Assembly: GCF_014078545.1 (NCBI RefSeq) | Contig: NZ_MU078707.1 | Location: 1 to 64,000 of the forward strand | Reading direction: 5' to 3' | DNA: 64,000 nt | From: Nitrosopumilus sp. b1 | Lineage (GTDB): Archaea; Thermoproteota; Nitrososphaeria; Nitrososphaerales; Nitrosopumilaceae | Shown here: piece by piece, positions 8,503-16,540 of the stretch | How positions within the stretch are numbered: position 1 is the stretch's first letter | How the letters are laid out: every line of letters starts with the position of its first letter | The notes under the pieces: generated by a model | What the model saw: the letters and a program-made list of their open reading frames with translations, nothing else | What the model was told of the DNA's origin: nothing | The model's database searches: none | Program-made: the position numbers and the translations under genes

Positions 8503-8913
8503 ATGCGATTATTCAGTAGAGGTCCTACATATTGCGCAGTTTGTAACAAAGAGATCACTCACAAACACAAGCCAAAAAGAGAGTGGAATATCAAGGGCTC
8601 ACTTTGTGGAAACTGCCATGTGGATAAGAGTAAGGAGTATTTTGAAGCAAAATCGCGTCAGCCCTGTGCACAATGCGGAATAACGAAAAAAATTTCAGAT
8701 TTATGGGAGCCAAGATGGCAATGGGATATGGACGGATTGCTTTGCAAGGAATGCTTTGATAAAAAAGAGACAAGTCATAAAAATGAAAAAAATTTCTGTA
8801 GTGTCTGCGGAAGCAAGATGGGTTTTATCAGATATAATCCAAAATCAAAGTGGAAGATGACAGGACAGCTTTGTAGAAATTGTTGGGACGAACAAAAAGC
8901 AAAATCAGGATGA
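8503..8913 (+). CDS. Triple zinc-ribbon protein
   Basis: 136 residues from the ATG at 8503. Three CxxC...CxxC units are visible: CAVCNKEI...LCGNCH, CAQCGITKK...LCKEC and CSVCGSKM...LCRNC. Each unit has a Trp between the cysteine pairs (EWNIKG, RWQWDMDG, KWKMTG), so it is an internal threefold repeat. An upstream in-frame TTG at 8440 would add 21 residues of unlikely sequence. It probably binds three Zn2+ and nucleic acid or protein. Function unknown. Confidence 0.8.
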   Translation: MRLFSRGPTYCAVCNKEITHKHKPKREWNIKGSLCGNCHVDKSKEYFEAKSRQPCAQCGITKKISDLWEPRWQWDMDGLLCKECFDKKETSHKNEKNFCSVCGSKMGFIRYNPKSKWKMTGQLCRNCWDEQKAKSG

Positions 8914-8917
8914 GTTA

Positions 8918-9112
8918 ATGTTTTTTAAAAAAAATGTATGCGAAATATGTAAAGCAAAATTCTCAAAGATAGAAGAGCTCATGCAACATCAACAAGTAAC
9001 ACACTACAAGGACCTTCCATACGATTGTAAAGAATGCAATGAATCGTTTTCAAATATGGAAGATATGAGAACTCATCTACAAAGAGAACATAGTTACAAA
9101 AAAGACAGATAG
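8918..9112 (+). CDS. Two-finger C2H2 zinc-finger protein
   Basis: 64 residues with two C2H2 fingers: CEICKAKFSKIEELMQHQQVTH and CKECNESFSNMEDMRTHLQREH. The spacing is C-X2-C-X12-H-X4/5-H in each. It begins 4 nt after the triple zinc-ribbon gene and is probably co-translated with it. Eukaryote-like fingers of this kind are frequent in Thaumarchaeota. A nucleic-acid binding role is likely but unproven. Confidence 0.88.
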   Translation: MFFKKNVCEICKAKFSKIEELMQHQQVTHYKDLPYDCKECNESFSNMEDMRTHLQREHSYKKDR

Positions 9113-9313
9113 CTATACTGCGTTAACAGATTTTACTACTGGTGGACGTACTTTATTGAATACTCTAAATCCACAAATGCATTTTATTTCTGGCAAGCGA
9201 GTCAATTCGGTATTTGATACAGTTGTTCCACATCTAAGACAAGAGTAGATTACTTCAAACTGCTCAGAGGGTGCAGATTCCTCCATAGATACATCAGGGG
9301 TTTCTTCAGACAT
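9113..9313 (-). CDS. rpoP: DNA-directed RNA polymerase subunit P (Rpo12)
   Basis: 66 residues. The zinc ribbon YSCLRCGTTV...IKCICGFRVFNKVRPP is the signature of archaeal Rpo12/eukaryotic Rpb12. An acidic N-terminal stretch of about 18 residues precedes it. It lies downstream of rpsJ and EF-1alpha on the same strand, so it belongs to a translation/transcription gene group. The gene abuts the convergent zinc-finger gene with no spacer. Confidence 0.92.
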   Translation of the reverse strand: MSEETPDVSMEESAPSEQFEVIYSCLRCGTTVSNTELTRLPEIKCICGFRVFNKVRPPVVKSVNAV

Positions 9314-9352
9314 GATATTTGCTCACTTTGCTGTAATTTAAGGCTAACAAAC

Positions 9353-9661
9353 CTAAGTTAGTGATAATTCGATGTAGACATCATCAGGAATCTTTAGTCT
9401 CATTAATTGCCTAATTGCCTTATCGTCTGCATTAATATCAATAATTCTTCTATGCATTCTCATCTCCCATTTCTCATAAGTTTCTGTTCCGTTTCCACAA
9501 GGAGATTTTCTTGTAGCAACATGCAATCTTTTTACAGGAAGTGGAGTTGGTCCTTTTACTCTAACACCAGTTTTCTTTCCAATCCCCATTATCTCGCCAC
9601 AAACACCATCTAGTTTAGGGAGACTGGTGCTTGTTAGTTTGATGCGAGCAGATTGAGTCAT
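9353..9661 (-). CDS. rpsJ: 30S ribosomal protein S10
   Basis: 102 residues, the usual archaeal S10/eukaryotic uS10 length. Typical pieces are TGVRVKGPTPLP, VATRKSPCGNGTETYEKWEMRMHRR and IIDINADDKAIRQLMRLKIPDDVYIEL. It lies 10 nt after the EF-1alpha stop codon on the same strand, the arrangement seen in most archaea. Part of the small-subunit head. Confidence 0.98.
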   Translation of the reverse strand: MTQSARIKLTSTSLPKLDGVCGEIMGIGKKTGVRVKGPTPLPVKRLHVATRKSPCGNGTETYEKWEMRMHRRIIDINADDKAIRQLMRLKIPDDVYIELSLT

Positions 9662-9671
9662 CTACTCCTAC

Positions 9672-10970
9672 CTATGGTTTGTGTTCTTCAGTAATTTCTT
9701 TAACAATACCAGCAGCGATTGTTGCACCCATGTCCCTTAGAGCAAATCTGCCCATCTCAGGGAAATCTTGGAATGTTTCAATTGGGGTTGGTCTTACTGG
9801 TCTGATTTTTACAATTGCAGAATCACCAACTTTCAAGAATTTTGGATTCTCTTCTTCTACTGCACCACTTGCTGGGTTTATCTTTGAGACAAACTCTGTA
9901 ATTGTTGCAGCGACTTGAGCTGTGTGACAGTGCATTACTGGTGTATATCCAGGAGCTAATGCCGTTGGATGGTGTATAACAATAATTTGTGCTTTGAATT
10001 CTTTTGCAACTTTTGGTGGAGCGTCGGGTGTTCCCATTACATCTCCTCTCTTGATGTCTTTCTTTTCAATGCCTCTTAGGTTAAATCCAATGTTATCTCC
10101 AGCTTCTGCAGATTCCATTTGCTGGTGGTGTGTTTCGATTGATTTGATTTCACCAACTGCGCCTGAAGGCATTACAATGATCTTATCGTTAGCCTTCATC
10201 TTACCGGTTTCAACTCTACCTACTGGTACAGTTCCCACACCAGTGATGGAGTATACGTCTTGAATTGGAACTCTGAGTGGCTTGCCAATTGGCTTTTCTG
10301 GCATCTTAAAGTCATCAAATGCTTCTAAGAGTGTCTTTCCTTTGTACCAAGCCATGTTTTCAGATTTCTTTACCAAGTTGTCTCCTTTCCAACCAGATAC
10401 TGGAATGAAAGGTACTTGATCAATTTTGTAACCTACAGATTTGATTAATTTCTCACCCTTCTCTTTTGCTACCTTGAAGGCTTCTTCAGAGAAATTGCTG
10501 TCATCCATCTTGTTGATAGCGACAATTAATTGGTTTACGCCTAGGGTTTTAAGCAGGAAAGCGTGTTCTCTTGCTTGTCCACCAGGTGCAATTGCAGTGT
10601 CAGTTTCACCCTCTTTTGCAGAGAGTACTAGAACTGCACAGTCAGCCTCAGAAGCACCAGTAATCATGTTTTTGATAAAGTCTCTGTGTCCTGGGGCGTC
10701 AATTAGGGTAAAGAAGAATTTAGGAGTTTCAAACTTTTGAAATGCGAGATCGATTGTGATACCTCTCTCTCTTTCGTCTTTAATATTATCCATAACCCAA
10801 GCATACTTGAAGGTATCACCTTTTCCAGTTTCTTCAGATGCTTTTGCATGAGCTTCAATAGTTCTTTCATCCACAACACCTAGATCCATTAAGAAGTGAC
10901 CCATTGTGGTGGATTTTCCGTTATCGATGTGACCTGTAACAATCAGGTTCAAGTGGTCTTTATTAGCCAT
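9672..10970 (-). CDS. tuf: Translation elongation factor EF-1alpha (aEF1A)
   Basis: 432-residue GTPase that delivers aminoacyl-tRNA to the ribosome. G1 is GHIDNGKST (residues 13-21), G2/switch I lies in ERERGITIDLAF, G3 is DAPGHRDF, G4 is NKMD and G5 is near VSGWKG. Two beta-barrel domains follow (about 230-432). The ATG at 10970 lies about 26 nt after a TAATAAAT box at 10994-11001 (minus strand), which suggests a leaderless mRNA. First gene of the EF-1alpha-rpsJ-rpoP group. Confidence 0.98.
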   Translation of the reverse strand: MANKDHLNLIVTGHIDNGKSTTMGHFLMDLGVVDERTIEAHAKASEETGKGDTFKYAWVMDNIKDERERGITIDLAFQKFETPKFFFTLIDAPGHRDFIKNMITGASEADCAVLVLSAKEGETDTAIAPGGQAREHAFLLKTLGVNQLIVAINKMDDSNFSEEAFKVAKEKGEKLIKSVGYKIDQVPFIPVSGWKGDNLVKKSENMAWYKGKTLLEAFDDFKMPEKPIGKPLRVPIQDVYSITGVGTVPVGRVETGKMKANDKIIVMPSGAVGEIKSIETHHQQMESAEAGDNIGFNLRGIEKKDIKRGDVMGTPDAPPKVAKEFKAQIIVIHHPTALAPGYTPVMHCHTAQVAATITEFVSKINPASGAVEEENPKFLKVGDSAIVKIRPVRPTPIETFQDFPEMGRFALRDMGATIAAGIVKEITEEHKP

Positions 10971-11101
10971 ATCGAAATCGTAGATGGAGGGGATTTATTA
11001 CCTTTCCGATTTTTTGAAGAAAGACAAGATTTTTTTCAATTTTTTTGGGATCATCAATTTTGATAAATTACACATAAATCAAAGAGATATTGAGACAAAT
11101 C

Positions 11102-12238
11102 ATGAAAATTACTGTATCAGTTATCAAAGCAGATGTTGGTGGAATCGGAGGACATACTAGACCAAGTGATGGATTAATCAATGCAGTTAGAAAGACTGTA
11201 GAATCTGCAGGAAATTTGTTGCTTGATCATTACATCGGATATTGTGGTGATGATGTTCATATTGTCATGACACATACCAAAGGTGTCGAAAATAAAGAGA
11301 TTCATCAATTAGCATGGAATGCATTTGAAGCTGGTACTAAAGTTGCCAAAGAAGAAGGACTGTATGGTGCAGGTCAAGATCTTCTCAAGGATTCATTTTC
11401 AGGCAACATCAAAGGAATGGGTCCAGGAGTTGCTGAAATGGAATTTGAAGAAAGACCCAATGAAGCATTTACAGTTTTTGCTGCAGATAAAACAGAGCCT
11501 GGCGCATTTAACTATCCATTATACAGATTATTTGTTGACGGATTAAGCAACACAGGGTTAATTGTAAACAAATCCCTTGCAAAAGGAGTTAACATAAGCG
11601 TGATGGACGTTGAAGAAGGAAAGATTGCAAAGTTATCATTGTGGGAAGACAAGCCTACTGTTGAAGCTGCATTGATGTATCCAGGAAGATATGTCATATC
11701 AACAATTGAAACTAAAGAGGGAGAACCAATCCTAGCTGCTTCAACAGACAGATTACACAACATTGCAGGAACTTATGTAGGAAAGGATGATCCAGTTTGC
11801 CTTATCAGAACACAAAAGAATTTTCCCGCTACGGAAGAAGCAGGTAGTGTTTTTAATAATCCACATTACGTTGCTGGAAATACACGAGGAAGTCATAACA
11901 TGCCTCTAATGCCAGTAAAGCTCAACACAGCTGCAACAATTGACTTTTGCATTCCAATTGTATCTGCTCTAGTATTTAGTATGCATAATGGAAAACTTAC
12001 TGGTCCCTTTGACGGATTTTCAACACCAGATTGGGATTATGTCAGAGAGATTGCAACAAAGAAAGCCCTTGCAATGAGAAGTCAGGGATTTATCCATCCA
12101 GCTACACTAGTCCCATCAGAACTAGAATATGCAGAAGGATATCGCGCAAGAATGGATATTTTGGAGCAGAAGATGAAACCAATTGAGGAAGGATCTTCTT
12201 CTGGTCAGAAAAAAGAAAACTATGAAGATCCAGATTAA
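11102..12238 (+). CDS. Bifunctional fructose-1,6-bisphosphate aldolase/phosphatase
   Basis: 378 residues from the ATG at 11102. The N-terminus MKITVSVIKADVGGIGGH and the conserved blocks GDDVHIVMTH, FFADKTEPGAFN-like (AADKTEPGAFNYPLYRLF) and GSHNMPLMPVK identify the archaeal FBPA/ase. The enzyme makes fructose-6-phosphate directly from triose phosphates in gluconeogenesis, using Mg2+. It fits an autotroph that builds sugars from fixed carbon. An in-frame TTG at 11090 is a less likely start. Confidence 0.97.
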   Translation: MKITVSVIKADVGGIGGHTRPSDGLINAVRKTVESAGNLLLDHYIGYCGDDVHIVMTHTKGVENKEIHQLAWNAFEAGTKVAKEEGLYGAGQDLLKDSFSGNIKGMGPGVAEMEFEERPNEAFTVFAADKTEPGAFNYPLYRLFVDGLSNTGLIVNKSLAKGVNISVMDVEEGKIAKLSLWEDKPTVEAALMYPGRYVISTIETKEGEPILAASTDRLHNIAGTYVGKDDPVCLIRTQKNFPATEEAGSVFNNPHYVAGNTRGSHNMPLMPVKLNTAATIDFCIPIVSALVFSMHNGKLTGPFDGFSTPDWDYVREIATKKALAMRSQGFIHPATLVPSELEYAEGYRARMDILEQKMKPIEEGSSSGQKKENYEDPD

Positions 12239-12294
12239 TGTCATTTCGTGAAAATCTAGTAAAGGGTTAAAAGCAAATACAAAGAAGTATATTC

Positions 12295-12705
12295 ATGAAT
12301 AAGGCATTTTTGCTTTTTGAGATAAAGACATACATTTTAACAGCAATTGCAATTATATCATTTTCTCAGTTTGTGGGTCAGTTATTTGGAGTCACAATAC
12401 CCAATTTCATATGGACATTCTTCAAGAGTTTTGGCGAAGTTGTAATTTTAGCAGCAGTCTTTGCTTTTGCATTTGCATGGCTTCTAAAAGCAAGACCACA
12501 CAACAAGCCAAAGAGCTATACTGTTGTAATCTTTGATGTATACGGTAAAGAAACTCAGATTGATGGCATTAGAAAAGATTTCAAAACACACGATGTAGCA
12601 TGGAGTTTTATGAAAGACTACAAGAAATCATATCCACTGCACAATTTTGCCCTAGTATCAGATGTGAAAAAGTCTGAAAAAAAGACAATTTTCAGATACA
12701 TCTAG
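12295..12705 (+). CDS. Membrane protein of unknown function
   Basis: 136 residues. Two hydrophobic segments (about 14-36 and 43-67, FGEVVILAAVFAFAFAWLL) form a hairpin in the membrane. They are followed by a basic cytosolic domain of about 65 residues (SYTVVIFDVYGKETQIDG). No known family was recognised. It sits between FBP aldolase/phosphatase and DNA ligase on the same strand. Confidence 0.7.
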   Translation: MNKAFLLFEIKTYILTAIAIISFSQFVGQLFGVTIPNFIWTFFKSFGEVVILAAVFAFAFAWLLKARPHNKPKSYTVVIFDVYGKETQIDGIRKDFKTHDVAWSFMKDYKKSYPLHNFALVSDVKKSEKKTIFRYI

Positions 12706-12742
12706 TTCAAACTTTTATTTTAGTCACAGTAGAAATCCCTAA

Positions 12743-14512
12743 GTGCAATTCTCAATTTTATCAGAATCTTTTGAACGAATGGAAAAAACCACAAAGAGAT
12801 TAGAGCTGACAAGCATTCTAGTGGAGTTATTCAAAAATACCCCACCAGATGTTATTTCAAAAATTGTTTATCTGATTCAGGGAAAATTAAGACCAGACTT
12901 TGAAGGAATAGAGTTGGGTGTTGCTGAAAAGCTGGCAATTAGGGCAATATCAAAATCATCAGGAATTCCCAGTAAGAAAATAGAGCAAGAGTATCAAGAT
13001 GGAGGAGACCTTGGACATGCAGCATCAAAAATACTAGAACAAAAAACACAGACTACATTTCTTGTCGAAGACATTACCGTCGAAAGAGTTTACGAGACAT
13101 TGTATAAGATTGCAAAGCTTGAAGGGGCCAGATCACAAGACATGAAGATGAAGTACATCTCTAGTCTACTTAATGACGCAAACCCACAGGAGTCGAGTTT
13201 TATTTTAAAAATTTTGTTAGGAACATTACGATTAGGAATTGCAGAAAACACAGTAATGGATGCATTGGCAATTGCTTTTACCGGTTCAAAAGATAATCGA
13301 AAGTTTTTGGAGAATGCATACAACGTTTCAAGCGATTTAGGAAAAGTTGCAGAAACAATTGTAGCAAAAGGCATTGAGGGAATAAATGATTTTCACATTA
13401 CACTGTTCAATCCGATTAGACCAATGCTTGCTGAGAGAGTAAAGAGTGAAGCTGAAGCCATTGAAAAATTAGGAGATAAATTTTCAGCAGAATACAAATT
13501 GGATGGGGAACGGGTTCAGATTCACATTAAAGATGATGCAGTAGTTTTATTCTCAAGAAGTTTAGAGAACATTACAAATTATTATCCAGACATTGTAGAA
13601 AATATTCCAAAAAGAATCAATTCAAAGCAAGTCATCTTAGAAGCTGAAGCAGTAGCAATTAATGAAAACACAGGAGAGTTTCTTCCATTTCAAGAATTAA
13701 TGCACAGGAGAAGAAAGTACAAGATAGAAAAAGCGGTAACCCAATATCCAATTTCAGTAAATTTGTTTGATGTGTTGTATTATGATGATACGAGTTGCCT
13801 AGAGAATTCTTATGAGAAGAGAAGAGGCATATTGGAAAAGATCACCCAGGAGGATGAATTTGTAAAGCTTATTCCAATGACAACAGTCCAAAATGAAATT
13901 GAGATAGAAGATTTCTTGGAAAATAGTATCAATGCAGGTTGTGAAGGACTAATGCTGAAAACGCTAGATGGCCCGTACAGAGCAGGTTCGAGAGGAAATC
14001 TTTGGTTGAAGCTAAAACGAGAATACCGCAACGAGCTTGGAGATAGTTTAGACCTTGTAGTAATTGGGGCATTTTTTGGAAAAGGAAGAAGAACTGGAAG
14101 ATACGGCACATTACTTCTTGCATCCTACAATGAAGATATGGATGAGTTTCCAAGCATATGCAAAGTTGGAACAGGATTTACTGATGAGGATTTAGATCAA
14201 CTCTATCAGATACTATCTAACAAAGTGACAATCAAAAAGAATCCAAGAATAATTAGCGAGATGGAAGCAGATGTTTGGTTTGAGCCAGAGCTAGTAATAG
14301 AGATAGTCGCCTCTGAAATTACATTAAGTCCAATTCACAAAACAGCATTTAATGAATTACGAAAGAATGCAGGGCTTGCATTACGATTTCCCAAATTCAC
14401 TGGAAAGATAAGGGCAGAGAAATCTGCTGAAAATGCATCAACAGATCAAGAAGTCATCACACTTTTTCGTGGCCAAAAGAAGGTAACACAAAACGAGGCA
14501 GAGCAGTATTAG
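12743..14512 (+). CDS. lig: ATP-dependent DNA ligase
   Basis: 589 residues, matching archaeal/eukaryotic ligase I. There is an N-terminal DNA-binding domain (1-215), an adenylation domain with the active-site lysine in EYKLDGERVQIH (about K252), and later motifs SRSLENITNYYPD, LEAEAV, EGLMLK and WLKLKREY, followed by an OB-fold domain. It seals nicks in replication and repair. The start is GTG at 12743. Confidence 0.97.
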   Translation: MQFSILSESFERMEKTTKRLELTSILVELFKNTPPDVISKIVYLIQGKLRPDFEGIELGVAEKLAIRAISKSSGIPSKKIEQEYQDGGDLGHAASKILEQKTQTTFLVEDITVERVYETLYKIAKLEGARSQDMKMKYISSLLNDANPQESSFILKILLGTLRLGIAENTVMDALAIAFTGSKDNRKFLENAYNVSSDLGKVAETIVAKGIEGINDFHITLFNPIRPMLAERVKSEAEAIEKLGDKFSAEYKLDGERVQIHIKDDAVVLFSRSLENITNYYPDIVENIPKRINSKQVILEAEAVAINENTGEFLPFQELMHRRRKYKIEKAVTQYPISVNLFDVLYYDDTSCLENSYEKRRGILEKITQEDEFVKLIPMTTVQNEIEIEDFLENSINAGCEGLMLKTLDGPYRAGSRGNLWLKLKREYRNELGDSLDLVVIGAFFGKGRRTGRYGTLLLASYNEDMDEFPSICKVGTGFTDEDLDQLYQILSNKVTIKKNPRIISEMEADVWFEPELVIEIVASEITLSPIHKTAFNELRKNAGLALRFPKFTGKIRAEKSAENASTDQEVITLFRGQKKVTQNEAEQY

Positions 14513-14580
14513 GTTTTTTCCTCTTAATTTGACAAAGATCTAATGATTTAATTAGGCTCACAAAATTACAAATTTCTGAA

Positions 14581-15234
14581 ATGTATAGCGGGGAACTTGA
14601 AGTTCAAGCTAAGAGAAAGGCTATTGCCGTCTTACAAGATGAAATAAACAGAATCCTAAATGCATCAAGAGAATTGGCCACACTACCAGATCTCATGATG
14701 AAAAAAGACAAGACCGGAATTAAGAATACCTTAGAACAAATTTCTACTATCGAGGAGGAAGTAGAAACACTACGACGCAAGATTACTCGTGAGGTGGCAG
14801 ATGTTGGAGGACTCATTATGAATAGAGAAAACCTTCTCAATACGGCATACACAATGGATGAGATTGCAGGTTACATCACTGGAATTTCATTTAAACTTGC
14901 AAATATCAAACCGGCCACACTAAAGAATTCAAAGTTAGACAAAGATCTTACAAAACTCATTGAACTTGTAGTGGACGAAGTTTACAAACTAAATGAGGTG
15001 ATTAGAAGTCTAAACACCAATGCATCAAATGCAATCGAATTAGCCCAAGAAACTCAAGCAATTGAAAGAGAGATCGATATCAAATATCGCGAAGCCACAA
15101 TCACAATCCTCAATGAAATCACAAATACCAAGGAACTCCTACTAGTTAAGGACGTCATTGAAGGAATTGAAGAGATGGCTGACAAATGTCAAAGAGTATC
15201 AGATTCATTCATACTATTAGCATTAAGCCTATAG
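14581..15234 (+). CDS. PhoU/DUF47-family helical protein
   Basis: 217 residues, almost entirely alpha-helical with heptad-like leucines. The layout of paired three-helix bundles (EIAGYITGISFKL...IEGIEEMADKCQRVSDSF) resembles DUF47/PhoU proteins that accompany phosphate transporters. The final EDMADKC-type helix is typical of DUF47. No phosphate transporter is next to it here, so the role is inferred only from fold resemblance. Confidence 0.75.
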   Translation: MYSGELEVQAKRKAIAVLQDEINRILNASRELATLPDLMMKKDKTGIKNTLEQISTIEEEVETLRRKITREVADVGGLIMNRENLLNTAYTMDEIAGYITGISFKLANIKPATLKNSKLDKDLTKLIELVVDEVYKLNEVIRSLNTNASNAIELAQETQAIEREIDIKYREATITILNEITNTKELLLVKDVIEGIEEMADKCQRVSDSFILLALSL

Positions 15235-15302
15235 TCAAGTGAATCTAGTTATTTTTCTATTCTAACCTAACAAATAATACCAAATGTTAGAGGAGACAAT
15301 TC

Positions 15303-15839
15303 ATGAAGAGTGAGCTAATAGAGAATCGAGTAATTATTTGGGATATTGAAAATTCTAAAAAACTTTTTTCAAGTGGATACTATGGAAAGCCAATTGGAAT
15401 GCCAAAACCAAAACTTGAGGAAATCAATGTTCCATTGATTTTGGATCTCATAGAAAGCTATTATTTGATGCAAAATGGAAAAATTACAGTTTATCAATTA
15501 AAAAAGAAAATTTCAGATGAGCAAATGTTAAAGATTTGTAGAAAAGAATATCATGATTTTGATAAAAAATTTACAGTGTACAAAAATTTTAGAGATAATG
15601 GCTACATTGTCAACCCTGGGATAAAATTTGGATGTGATTTTGCAGTATATGAGAAAGGTCCAGGAATTGATCATGCACCGTATTTAGTTCAAGTGTATAA
15701 CAAAAAAGACATCATCACTAGTACAGGAGTAGTACTTGCTGGAAGATTAGCAACAACAGTAAGAAAGCAATTCATCCTTGCAATTCCACACGGAAAAGAT
15801 AATGTTAGTTTTCTTGCGCTAGATTGGTGGCGAGCCTAA
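15303..15839 (+). CDS. endA: tRNA-intron (splicing) endonuclease EndA
   Basis: 178 residues, the length of the basic archaeal subunit. The C-terminal nuclease domain carries the catalytic triad Tyr116 (GCDFAVY), His124 (GIDHAPYLV) and Lys155 (TTVRKQF). The N-terminal domain is about residues 1-85. The enzyme cuts bulge-helix-bulge RNA structures in pre-tRNA, pre-rRNA and some mRNAs, two nucleotides into each 3-nt bulge. Whether it acts as a homotetramer or with a second subunit cannot be told here. It is the likely partner of the predicted intron in carB at 51541-51561. Confidence 0.95.
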   Translation: MKSELIENRVIIWDIENSKKLFSSGYYGKPIGMPKPKLEEINVPLILDLIESYYLMQNGKITVYQLKKKISDEQMLKICRKEYHDFDKKFTVYKNFRDNGYIVNPGIKFGCDFAVYEKGPGIDHAPYLVQVYNKKDIITSTGVVLAGRLATTVRKQFILAIPHGKDNVSFLALDWWRA

Positions 15840-16210
15840 AGTGATTTGATGTGGCCAGCTATTTTATCATAGATTTCAAACATTTCTTTTGAAATATCGA
15901 AATCCAAGTGGTTCTTCCATTTGTTATGAATTCTAATTCCAGTCTCAGTTGGCTCTACAAATATTGATGCATCCTTGATTGATTGTTTTGCAATGGACTC
16001 GTTTAATGCAGAATCAGAGTTTAGTGCTTCTGCGAGTTTTCCGCCATTCCAGGATACGGATACAACTTTTTTGTCTCCAAAGTGTCCTGAGGTCTTGAGA
16101 ACAGTTTTTGCAACAAAGGCAGAAGTATCATTTCCAGCATTTTTTCGTACAATAAAGTGTGCTTGAAATCTATCAAGTGCGCCCCAAGGTAGTGGATTTG
16201 GATCTTGCAT
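15836..16210 (-). CDS. Conserved hypothetical protein
   Basis: 124 soluble residues with Trp-rich patches (VVSVSWNGGKLAEAL, GIRIHNKWKNHLDFDI). No catalytic motif was recognised. It overlaps the end of endA by 4 bases (convergent) and follows another small unknown gene by 2 nt on the same strand, so the two are probably one operon. Confidence 0.7.
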   Translation of the reverse strand: MQDPNPLPWGALDRFQAHFIVRKNAGNDTSAFVAKTVLKTSGHFGDKKVVSVSWNGGKLAEALNSDSALNESIAKQSIKDASIFVEPTETGIRIHNKWKNHLDFDISKEMFEIYDKIAGHIKSL

Positions 16211-16212
16211 TT

Positions 16213-16449
16213 CTATCCCTTTTGAATAATTTGTATTACGTCAATGTTGGAGTTTTTTACTTCCAAGCTTCCCTTGTTTGTAACCATTCGTGGGGTTTGA
16301 GAAAAGTACCTACTGTAATAATCATCATTTTCAACATCACCGGATGCTATTTCATTGGATTTTGAATCAATACCGATTTCTTTTAACATGTCTGAGAATT
16401 TTTCTGGCCATGTTTTTGAAACAAATGTATCTGGTTCAGAATCATGCAT
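16213..16449 (-). CDS. Small hypothetical protein
   Basis: 78 residues from the ATG at 16449 (MHDSEPDTFV). A TTTATT box at 16473-16478 on the minus strand lies about 26 nt upstream, supporting a leaderless start there rather than at 16473. The protein is acidic, with no recognised domain. The gene is divergent from the double-SDR gene. Confidence 0.6.
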   Translation of the reverse strand: MHDSEPDTFVSKTWPEKFSDMLKEIGIDSKSNEIASGDVENDDYYSRYFSQTPRMVTNKGSLEVKNSNIDVIQIIQKG

Positions 16450-16540
16450 GTCATTAATCAAACAAGCCCACAAATAAAGATATCAAGGAATCAAACCGAT
16501 CAATCCAATTAAATATCACAAAAGATTGGAACTGTTGTTC

